This document shows positions 35,345 to 42,600 of a DNA stretch of 64,000 nt, piece by piece. This DNA comes from Terriglobia bacterium (GTDB taxonomy: Bacteria > Acidobacteriota > Terriglobia > Bryobacterales > Bryobacteraceae). Position numbers and translations under genes: made by a program. The notes beneath the pieces are model-generated. The model had not been told where the DNA came from. It did not search any database and saw nothing but the letters and a program-made list of their open reading frames with translations. Within the stretch, counting starts at the first letter, position 1. The number at the start of each line of letters is the position of its first letter. The DNA is taken from contig JAIQFI010000002.1 of NCBI GenBank assembly GCA_020073345.1, positions 62,001 through 126,000 of the forward strand, read 5' to 3'.

Positions 35345-35961
35345 TGATTTACAGCCTTGGGTGGAGGCGACTTGGGCTCGGGCTTCTTGTCACGCTTCTC
35401 ATCCTGCTTTTCATCCTTCTGGTGGCTCTTTCGAACCTGATCGTCCCACGCCTGACGGATCTCACGAACCGTTTCGCGCACCGGGTCTTTCAGTGCCTTC
35501 GGGGCAAGCGAAGCGATGACATTCGAAAGGTCGATCGCATACGGTAATAGAGCTGAATCGGTCATCCACGCAGGAACCGGCCGGGGCGTGAACGCCATCA
35601 GCACGGATACGAAGGCCACCGCGGCCAGGCCTCCGCGCACCAGCCCGAATCCCGCGCCAAACATCCTGTCCAGCCACGAAAGCCCGGTCCACTTGAACAG
35701 CTTCGAAAGCAGCTTCCCGATCAGCCCGCCCAGCACCACGCACGCTACGAATACCAGCAGAAATCCCACCAGATTCGAAACCGCGACGGAACTTATGAAC
35801 TTGTGGACCCAGACTGCCGGGATTCCGTAGAACCAGAAACCGAACAAGATGCCGACAACCACGGCGAGGAATCCTACACCGGCCCGGGCGAAGCCAGCTA
35901 GGAATCCGAATACGACCGAGCTGCCGACAATCGCGATTAGGACTAGGTCGAGCAGGCTCAC
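35341..35961 (-). CDS. cvpA: CvpA-family membrane protein
   Basis: A 206-residue inner-membrane protein with four helices in the first 130 residues and a conserved FKWTGLSWLDRMFGAGFGLVRGG block typical of CvpA. The tail from about 160 is strongly charged with a Pro/Lys-rich end ([15 protein letters not shown]). CvpA is linked to colicin V production and envelope stress in enterobacteria. Here it is sandwiched between purC and the HAD gene with 4-bp overlaps on both sides; purine linkage of cvpA is also seen elsewhere. Confidence 0.85.
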   Translation of the reverse strand: MSLLDLVLIAIVGSSVVFGFLAGFARAGVGFLAVVVGILFGFWFYGIPAVWVHKFISSVAVSNLVGFLLVFVACVVLGGLIGKLLSKLFKWTGLSWLDRMFGAGFGLVRGGLAAVAFVSVLMAFTPRPVPAWMTDSALLPYAIDLSNVIASLAPKALKDPVRETVREIRQAWDDQVRKSHQKDEKQDEKRDKKPEPKSPPPKAVNQ

Positions 35962-36860
35962 GATCCCAGTTCGCGCCCCGTCAGCGCTCGATAAGCTTCT
36001 TTATATTTGTCGCTGGTCCGCCGCGCGATATCTTCCGGCAGTGCGGGAGCGGGCGGCTGCTTGTTCCAGTGGATAGACTCCAGATAATCGCGAACGAACT
36101 GCTTGTCGTAAGAGGGCTGAGCCTTTCCCGGAGCGTACTGATCCAGGGGCCAGAAGCGCGACGAATCCGGCGTCAGCACCTCGTCTGCCAGTACGATCTG
36201 GCCGCCGACGGTTCCGAACTCGAACTTCGTGTCGGCGATGATGATCCCGCGCGTGCGGGCGTAATCCGCCGCCTTCTTGTAGATGGCGAGCGTCAGTTCG
36301 CGCAGCTTCCCCGCCGCGGGCGCGCCGACAATCTCCACCATCTCGTCGAACGATATGTTTTCGTCGTGCCCGCTGGCGGCCTTGGTCGCGGGCGTGAAGA
36401 TCGGCGCAGGCAGTGCGTCCGATTCGCGCAACCCGGGCGGTAGTGCGATGCCGCACACGGCGCCGGTCTTCTGGTAATCCTTCCATCCGGAGCCGGCCAG
36501 ATACCCGCGCACCACGCATTCAACCTGGAACATGTCGGCGCGCTTCACCCACATGGACCGCCCCGCGAACTCAGGCGGAAGCGAGCTGGTATCGCTGCTC
36601 AGGAAATGATTGGGCACCACGTCTTTCAGATAATCCAGCCAGAACAGGGTCATCTGCGTCAGGACGCGGCCCTTGTCCGGGATGCCGGTGGGCAGGATGT
36701 AGTCGAACGCCGAGATGCGGTCCGTCGCCACGATCAGCAAACGGTCGCCGTCTTCGTAGACGTCGCGTACTTTTCCTCGGGCAAACAGCCGATAATTCTT
36801 CAGATCGCTCTCTACGAGCACGTTTTTGGGGTTTGAGTAGGGTTTCGGTGCCAAACCCAA
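35958..36860 (-). CDS. purC: SAICAR synthetase
   Basis: PurC joins aspartate to CAIR using ATP in purine synthesis. The 300-residue protein has the family blocks ARGKVRDVYE, TDRISAFDYILPTGIPDKG, RGYLAGSGWKDYQKTG and DTKFEFGTV. This is the longer PurC type. The start at 36860 is a TTG with a GGAAAG site nearby; GTG at 36821 is an alternative closer to the conserved start. It is first of a three-gene unit with cvpA and the HAD phosphatase. Confidence 0.94.
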   Translation of the reverse strand: MGLAPKPYSNPKNVLVESDLKNYRLFARGKVRDVYEDGDRLLIVATDRISAFDYILPTGIPDKGRVLTQMTLFWLDYLKDVVPNHFLSSDTSSLPPEFAGRSMWVKRADMFQVECVVRGYLAGSGWKDYQKTGAVCGIALPPGLRESDALPAPIFTPATKAASGHDENISFDEMVEIVGAPAAGKLRELTLAIYKKAADYARTRGIIIADTKFEFGTVGGQIVLADEVLTPDSSRFWPLDQYAPGKAQPSYDKQFVRDYLESIHWNKQPPAPALPEDIARRTSDKYKEAYRALTGRELGS

Positions 36861-36896
36861 TTATACTTTCCATATGGCTGCGTACACCAGACTTCG

Positions 36897-38309
36897 ATGC
36901 TCCTTTCGATCCTGATTCCGGTCTACAACGAACGGACGGTGGTCGAGAAGAGTCTGGCGCTCGTGTTGTCGGCGCCCTTGCCGGAAAACATGGACCGCGA
37001 GCTGGTGATCGTGGACGACTGCTCCACCGACGGAACGTCCGATATCCTGGACCGGCTGGCCGCCCGTGAGCCGCGCATCCGACTTTTTCGGCAAGCTGTG
37101 AATCAGGGTAAAGGAGCTGCGGTGCGGCGCGCGATCCAGGAAGCAGCCGGCGATTTTTGCCTGATTCAGGACGCCGACATGGAGTACGATCCGTCCGAGT
37201 ATCCCAGGCTGATGCGGCCACTGCTCGACGGCCACGCCGACGCGGTGTTCGGCTCGCGCTACTTGGCCGGAGAACAAAGCCGCGTGCTGCCGTACTGGCA
37301 TACGAAGATCAATCAGTTTCTGACGCTGGTCTCGAACATGTTCAGCAACCTGAACGTGACCGATATGGAGACCTGCTACAAAGTCTTCCGCACCGACCTG
37401 CTGAAGAGCATCCCGATCCGAAGCGACCGGTTTGGTTTCGAGCCGGAGATCACCATGAAGGTCTCCAAACGCAAGCTGCGCGTGTACGAAGTTCCCATCA
37501 GCTACCACGGCCGCACCTACGAAGAGGGCAAGAAGATCGGGTGGAAGGACGGCGCCAAGGCCCTGGGCGTGATCCTGTATTTCTGGATCATCGACGATCT
37601 GTACGCGGAAACCTACGGCCGCGGACTGCTGAACAGCCTGACGGGGACACCGCAATATCAAAGCTGGATCACGCGGGTTTTACGCCCGTACCTGGGCGAT
37701 ACGGTGCTCGAGATCGGAGCGGGCCTGGGCAATTGGACCGGCCGTCTGATGGGCAAGAAACTTTTATACGTCGCCGCCGAGAAAGATGCACTCTATCTCC
37801 ACGCTCTTCGCAACCGGTTTCTGCGAACACCCAATGTCACGGTGTGCGAGCTGGATCCCGAAAATCCTTCCGATTACCAGCCGTGGACGGGACAGTTTGA
37901 AAGCGCTCTGTGTGTGAACTTGCTCGAAACGGTGGAAGATCCGGAATCTGTCATTGCTTCCCTGACCGGCTGCCTGAAGCCGGGAGGAGCTTTAGTGGTG
38001 CTGGTCCCGCAGGCTAAATCTTTGTTCAGCTCGCTCGACCAGGGGATGGGTCACGAACGCCGTTTCGACGAGCCCGAGTTGAGGAAGATACTCGAATCCC
38101 GCGGCTTTCAGATTGAGCGCGAACATCAGATCAACAAGATTGGCGCCCTTTCCTGGTGGTTCTTCGGAAAGATTCTTCACCGTCCGCGGATGAATCGCCC
38201 AGGTTTGAAACTCTGGGACAAGACGGTGTGGTTCTGGCGGCGCATCGATTTCCTGCTGCCCTGGCGGGGCCTTTCGCTGGTTATCGTGGCGAGGCTAAGA
38301 GCAAAGTGA
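36897..38309 (+). CDS. Fusion of GT2 glycosyltransferase and SAM methyltransferase
   Basis: A 470-residue two-part enzyme. Residues 1-235 are a GT2 (DPM1/DolP-mannose-like) transferase with LIPVYNE, VIVDDCSTDGT and IQDADMEYDP (the DxD motif). Residues 240-470 are a class I methyltransferase with VLEIGAGLGNWTG (SAM-binding) and CLKPGGALVVLVP. No membrane segment is obvious apart from a hydrophobic stretch near ILYFWIIDD. A single protein may glycosylate a lipid carrier and methylate it or a bound product. It starts a unit with the epimerase (6 bases on) and phosphatase genes. Confidence 0.86.
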   Translation: MLLSILIPVYNERTVVEKSLALVLSAPLPENMDRELVIVDDCSTDGTSDILDRLAAREPRIRLFRQAVNQGKGAAVRRAIQEAAGDFCLIQDADMEYDPSEYPRLMRPLLDGHADAVFGSRYLAGEQSRVLPYWHTKINQFLTLVSNMFSNLNVTDMETCYKVFRTDLLKSIPIRSDRFGFEPEITMKVSKRKLRVYEVPISYHGRTYEEGKKIGWKDGAKALGVILYFWIIDDLYAETYGRGLLNSLTGTPQYQSWITRVLRPYLGDTVLEIGAGLGNWTGRLMGKKLLYVAAEKDALYLHALRNRFLRTPNVTVCELDPENPSDYQPWTGQFESALCVNLLETVEDPESVIASLTGCLKPGGALVVLVPQAKSLFSSLDQGMGHERRFDEPELRKILESRGFQIEREHQINKIGALSWWFFGKILHRPRMNRPGLKLWDKTVWFWRRIDFLLPWRGLSLVIVARLRAK

Positions 38310-38315
38310 AAATTC

Positions 38316-39257
38316 ATGGCTAATGATGTGAAATTTGTGGTCACCGGAGGCGCGGGCTTCATCGGCTCCACGCTGGTTCGGACGCTGCTCAGTCGTGGAA
38401 GAGTGGTGGTAATCGATAACCTCCTGACCGGCCACGAGGCCAACCTAAAAGGAGTCCGCGGGCAGATCGAGTTCCACAATGTGGATATCCGCGATGCTGC
38501 GGCGCTCGATCCCGTGATTCGCGGCGCCGACACGGTGTTTCACCTGGCTGCGATTCCGTCCGTGCCGCGGTCGATCGATGATCCCGTGCCTTCACACCAA
38601 GTCAACATTGACGGGACCTTCAATGTCCTGCGCGCGGCTGCCAACGCGCGCGCGCGGCGAGTGGTGTACGCGGCGTCCTCTTCGGCGTACGGCGATGCAG
38701 AAGTCCTTCCCAAGACCGAGACGATGACGCCTTCGCCAAAGTCTCCCTACGCCGTGCAGAAGCTGTTGGGAGAGTACTATGCTTCGGTGTTTTATTCCTG
38801 CTACGGCCTCGAAACTGTGTCCCTTCGGTTCTTCAATGTGTACGGACCACGCCAGGACCCCACCAGTCCTTATTCCGGAGTACTGAGCTTGTTCATGAAA
38901 CATCTGTTGGCGCGCACGTCCCCCACGATCTTTGGAGACGGCGAGCAATCCCGGGATTTTACCTATGTCGAAGACGTCGCCGACTTATGCTGGAAAGCCT
39001 CGCAGGCGAGCGGAGTTGCCGGGAAGATGTACAACGCGGGAAACGGCAATCATTACACCTTGAACCAGATCTGGAAGCTGCTGCAGCAGATGGAAGGTGT
39101 GAGCCTTCCTTCAAATATGGCGCCGCCGCGCGCCGGAGACGTCTGGCATTCCCAGGCGGATACCGCGGCTGCGATCCGGGATTTGGGCCACTCGCCGCGC
39201 TTCACGATTGAAGAAGGCTTGAGGAGAACGCTCGAATGGTACCGAGGGGCTGCATAA
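38316..39257 (+). CDS. NAD-dependent sugar epimerase/dehydratase (SDR)
   Basis: A 313-residue extended short-chain dehydrogenase. The NAD-binding GGAGFIGS is at residues 9-16 and the catalytic YAVQK lies near 147-151 (YxxxK), with SSSAYGD preceding it. Such enzymes convert nucleotide sugars, for example UDP-glucose to UDP-galactose or UDP-GlcNAc to the galacto form. ATG is at 38316, six bases after the fusion gene. The exact sugar cannot be read from sequence. It likely feeds a surface polysaccharide pathway. Confidence 0.87.
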   Translation: MANDVKFVVTGGAGFIGSTLVRTLLSRGRVVVIDNLLTGHEANLKGVRGQIEFHNVDIRDAAALDPVIRGADTVFHLAAIPSVPRSIDDPVPSHQVNIDGTFNVLRAAANARARRVVYAASSSAYGDAEVLPKTETMTPSPKSPYAVQKLLGEYYASVFYSCYGLETVSLRFFNVYGPRQDPTSPYSGVLSLFMKHLLARTSPTIFGDGEQSRDFTYVEDVADLCWKASQASGVAGKMYNAGNGNHYTLNQIWKLLQQMEGVSLPSNMAPPRAGDVWHSQADTAAAIRDLGHSPRFTIEEGLRRTLEWYRGAA

Positions 39258-39258
39258 G

Positions 39259-39735
39259 GTGTCAGACGGGATCAGAGGGGGCCGACCACGTCTGCGCGGT
39301 GACAGCACCCTGAAGCCTCCGGCGAACCCGGAGAAGATCAAGAAACGCGTACTCTTTGTCTGCATTGGAAATGCCTGCCGCAGCCAGATGGCCGAGGCGT
39401 TTGCGCGGGCCTACGGGTCGGATACGTTGTCAGCATACAGCGCTGGCCTGTCGCCCGCCGGCATTCTGCCGCCCCTCACCCGGCAGGTGCTCAGTGAAAA
39501 AAACATTCCCGCGGAAGGCCAGTTTCCGAAGGGATTGGGAGCCTTCGCGGGACAACCGTTTGAGGTTGTGGTCAATATGAGCGGCGAGCGTCTTCCTTCC
39601 GCGCTCGCGGCGACCCGTTTGATCGAGTGGATCGTCCGCGATCCGATCGGCGAGAGTGAGAGCGTTTACCGGGCCGTGGCGGCGCAAATCGAGGGCCTGG
39701 TCATGCGGCTGATCATAGAACTGCGGGGGACCTAG
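39259..39735 (+). CDS. Low-molecular-weight protein phosphatase/ArsC-like protein
   Basis: A 158-residue protein with the CX5R loop CIGNACRSQMAEAFAR (Cys35, Arg41) and a distal Asp-Pro (VRDPIGE) as general acid. This is the fold shared by LMW protein-tyrosine phosphatases and thioredoxin-coupled arsenate reductases. The two extra resolving cysteines needed for arsenate reduction are not visible, which favours a phosphatase. The N-terminal 28 residues are basic and unlike the family, so translation may start later; the GTG is one base after the epimerase stop. It overlaps convergent recJ by 23 bp. Confidence 0.75.
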   Translation: MSDGIRGGRPRLRGDSTLKPPANPEKIKKRVLFVCIGNACRSQMAEAFARAYGSDTLSAYSAGLSPAGILPPLTRQVLSEKNIPAEGQFPKGLGAFAGQPFEVVVNMSGERLPSALAATRLIEWIVRDPIGESESVYRAVAAQIEGLVMRLIIELRGT

Positions 39736-41461
39736 CGGCTGCAACTGTGGCTGCGCGAACATCCCGGACAATCGCCTGCCACGGCGCATATCCGCGAGCA
39801 GCCGAATAAGCGTCATCCTCGAATTGCAGCGCGATATCCAGACGCGTGCCTGGCGTCAGTTCAGCGGCGCGGTCCGCGAAGTTCCAGGCCTTAGCGCGAA
39901 TTGTCCGGCCGTTGAACTTCAACTTGAGAAACACGTGCTTTTCCTTGATGATGTCGGGCGGAGCCGCGATCTCGACGCCGCGCAGCGCAAATGTGGGCGC
40001 CGGATTCCCGAAGCCGAAGGGGGCGAGCCTAAGGATGTCCGCGACCGAACTGTCGTCGATCTCCTCCAACGCGATTTCGGCGTCGATCGCCAACTCGCGC
40101 TCGAAGTCGGCGGGCGTGAGACGTTCGCCCGCGTAAGCCCGCAGCCGCGCGCGAAACTCTTCGACTTTGCCGGCGTCGAGCGTCACTCCGGCGGCCTGGC
40201 GATGCCCGCCGAATTTGCCGAACAAATCGGGCATAGCCTCCAAGGCTTCGAGCAGGTGAAAAACAGGTATGCTGCGGCCCGACCCTTGTGCGACGCCGTT
40301 CTCCAGACCCAGCACGAACGCCGGGCGGTGAAAGCGTTCGACCACGCGGCTGGCGACGATCCCCACCACGCCCCGATGCCAGCCTTCCCCTGCAAACACC
40401 AGCGCGGCGTCAAGATCCGTGACCGGCTGCTCCACGCACTGCTCGAAGATCGCGCGTGCGATGTCCGCCTCGGTGTCGCGGCGGTCGCTGTTCAACTCAT
40501 GTAGCTTCGCCGCCAGAGCGCGAGCCGTCTCAGCGTCTTCCGTCAGAAACATTTCGATCACATCCGCGGCGCTGGCCATGCGCCCGGCGGCGTTGATCCG
40601 AGGAGCCACCTGAAAAGCGACCTGGCGCGCGCTGGGAGATTCGCCTTCCGGGAATCCGGAGACGTCAAGCAGGGCCCGCAGGCCGGGATTCCGCACCACG
40701 TCGAGTCCGGCCAGGCCCCGTTTCACGATCACCCGGTTTTCGCCGGTCAGCGGAACCACGTCGGCCACCGTTGCGATCGCCACCAGTTTCAAGAGCGAGT
40801 CGATCAGGCGCTCGCGGCGGCTTTGCTCCCAGCCGACCGCCCGAACGAGCCCATCCATGAGCTTGAGCGCCACGCCGGCTCCGCAAAGATTCTTCTCGGG
40901 ATAGCCGCAATCCGGGCGATTGGGATTCAGAACCGCGACAGCCGGAGGCAGCTCTGTTTCCGGCAAGTGATGATCGGTCACGATCACATCGATCCCCAGC
41001 CCCGCGGCATGCTTCACCACCTCGTTGGCCCGAATGCCGGTGTCGACACTGACGATGAGCGAGACACCGGCCGTGGCGGCTTCTTCCACTACCTCGCTGC
41101 GCATGCCGTACCCGTCTTTCAGCCGGTGGGGAACGTGAAAAGACACCTTCGAGCCAAGCAGTTCCAGGCCCTTTTTCAGGATGACGATGGCACTGGTGCC
41201 GTCGACGTCATAGTCTCCGTAGAGTAAGATTTGCTCTTTTTGTTCGATCGCCCGCCGCAGCCGGTCAACCGCCGCGGGTATGTCTCTCAGGAGCGCAGGA
41301 TCGTTCAGATCGGCAATCGAGGGCTCCAGAAACCGGCGGGCTTGTTCAAGCGAGCGGTAACCGCGTGCCCACAATACCCGGGCTGCTGGAACCGCGATCC
41401 CCAGCGCTCGAGCCAGTTCGGCAGTACGGGCGGAATCGGATTCAGGGATCGTCCACCTCAA
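39713..41461 (-). CDS. recJ: Single-stranded-DNA-specific exonuclease RecJ
   Basis: A 582-residue DHH-family 5'-3' exonuclease used in recombination and mismatch repair. YGDYDVDGTSA, SVDTGI and VTDHHLPE are the metal-binding DHH motifs; the DHHA1 and OB-fold parts follow (HRGVVGIVASR, GGHRQAAGVTL). Length and motif order are normal. It overlaps the upstream small acidic gene by 4 bp and the convergent phosphatase gene by 23 bp. Confidence 0.95.
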   Translation of the reverse strand: MRWTIPESDSARTAELARALGIAVPAARVLWARGYRSLEQARRFLEPSIADLNDPALLRDIPAAVDRLRRAIEQKEQILLYGDYDVDGTSAIVILKKGLELLGSKVSFHVPHRLKDGYGMRSEVVEEAATAGVSLIVSVDTGIRANEVVKHAAGLGIDVIVTDHHLPETELPPAVAVLNPNRPDCGYPEKNLCGAGVALKLMDGLVRAVGWEQSRRERLIDSLLKLVAIATVADVVPLTGENRVIVKRGLAGLDVVRNPGLRALLDVSGFPEGESPSARQVAFQVAPRINAAGRMASAADVIEMFLTEDAETARALAAKLHELNSDRRDTEADIARAIFEQCVEQPVTDLDAALVFAGEGWHRGVVGIVASRVVERFHRPAFVLGLENGVAQGSGRSIPVFHLLEALEAMPDLFGKFGGHRQAAGVTLDAGKVEEFRARLRAYAGERLTPADFERELAIDAEIALEEIDDSSVADILRLAPFGFGNPAPTFALRGVEIAAPPDIIKEKHVFLKLKFNGRTIRAKAWNFADRAAELTPGTRLDIALQFEDDAYSAARGYAPWQAIVRDVRAATVAAARSPAVL

Positions 41462-41952
41462 TTATTTGAGTAGTATCCGCTCAGAGGATTCTCATCCTCT
41501 TCGTCCTGATAGGAATATTCAATCCGCTCCACCAGATCGTTGAGCTCGTCGAACCACTCTGTGCGAACCTCGAACACATAGGTTCGCTGGGCGTGGTCGA
41601 AAGACAACTCGATCTGGCAGGTAAAACCCTCGTAGGCCCGCATTTCGTTCAGGCGCACGTCGACTGCCTTGCGCTCGTCCCGTTCAAGGTCCGCTTCCGA
41701 GAGTTGAGCCAGGGCGTTTTCGACGACCTCGGACGTGAATTCGCGGGCGTACAGGCTCACCATGCGCACACCAGCGGCGAAAGCGGCTTCCACGAACTCC
41801 CGGTAATCGGGGTGATTCTCCACATCCCAGAAAACGGCCCCGGTCAGAGAACTGTCCGAGTCCGCCCGCGGATAGCTGCGAAAAACCGCCAACCCCCGGG
41901 TTCCCAGGTGTTGCTGGATTTCGCGGTGCAAGGCGTCGAGGTTGGGTCTCAT
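41458..41952 (-). CDS. Acidic hypothetical protein coupled to recJ
   Basis: A 164-residue acidic protein with no clear family. A central alpha/beta part (VFWDVENHPDYREFVEAAFAAGVRMVSLYAREF) is followed by an acidic end rich in Asp/Glu and Tyr. It is translationally coupled to recJ through a 4-bp overlap, suggesting co-expression. No signal peptide or membrane segment is seen. It is probably cytosolic. Confidence 0.68.
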   Translation of the reverse strand: MRPNLDALHREIQQHLGTRGLAVFRSYPRADSDSSLTGAVFWDVENHPDYREFVEAAFAAGVRMVSLYAREFTSEVVENALAQLSEADLERDERKAVDVRLNEMRAYEGFTCQIELSFDHAQRTYVFEVRTEWFDELNDLVERIEYSYQDEEDENPLSGYYSNN

Positions 41953-42180
41953 CCGGACAGTGTTCTGAGGAACTCTCCCACGCTATCACAGCTATCCAAA
42001 AGAAAAACGTATCGCCTGGCGTCATCCCACACCCGGCTTTCGTCGTCTTCCTAAGTTGATGTAAACGAATGAAAATTAAGGAGCCTTAAGGAGGTAGGCT
42101 GTAACCTTTGGCCAGGTTCGCGGCATCATTACACAGCGTAGCGTTTATCGCACGCAACTCAAGGGAGGATCCTTAAAACC
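41953..42180. other. Intergenic leader region with perfect inverted repeat
   Basis: This 228-base gap lies between the divergent acidic gene and a secreted-protein gene. It holds TTAAGG-AG-CCTTAA (42076-42089), a perfect 6-bp-arm inverted repeat, and then a further AAGGAGG stretch that could pair with a later CCTT. A good ribosome-binding GGGAGG lies at about 42162-42167, before the ATG at 42181. No gene is seen here. Confidence 0.45.
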
Positions 42181-42546
42181 ATGAAGAAGTACCTAGTATC
42201 ACTGATGGCCCTGCTGGCACTGACCGGTTTGGTGTTGCTGGCGGCCGATATCGATGGGACCTGGACAGCGGAAACCCAGGGCAAGGCTGGTCCGGTGACG
42301 CAGACCCTCACCCTGATGTCCAAGGGTAGCGCCCTCACGGGCAAGCTGGACAACGGCGGCAAGGGTGGTCCGGCGGACATTTCCGAGGGCAAGATTGAGG
42401 GAGGCAACGTATCCTTCAAAGTTGTGCGTGATTTCGGCGGCAAGCAGGTTTCGCAGGAGTGGAAGGGCACACTTGCGGGCGGCGAGCTGAAGCTGCAATC
42501 GACGGGCGGTCGTGGTCCGGTCGACATGACCTTCAAGAAGAAGTAG
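42181..42546 (+). CDS. Small secreted beta-rich protein
   Basis: A 121-residue protein with a strong signal peptide (1-22, ending LLAA). The mature part (DIDGTWTAETQGKAGPVTQTLTL...) is Gly/Lys-rich and strand-like, with alternating polar pattern, and resembles a small lipocalin-like or sandwich domain often found in acidobacterial secretomes. A GGGAGG Shine-Dalgarno supports the start. It precedes the TonB receptor gene by 54 bases and may be co-expressed with it. Its function is unknown. Confidence 0.78.
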   Translation: MKKYLVSLMALLALTGLVLLAADIDGTWTAETQGKAGPVTQTLTLMSKGSALTGKLDNGGKGGPADISEGKIEGGNVSFKVVRDFGGKQVSQEWKGTLAGGELKLQSTGGRGPVDMTFKKK

Positions 42547-42600
42547 GCCCGGATTTACCAGATTGGCGGGCGCGCTGCGGGACGGGAGGATTCGGTTCTA

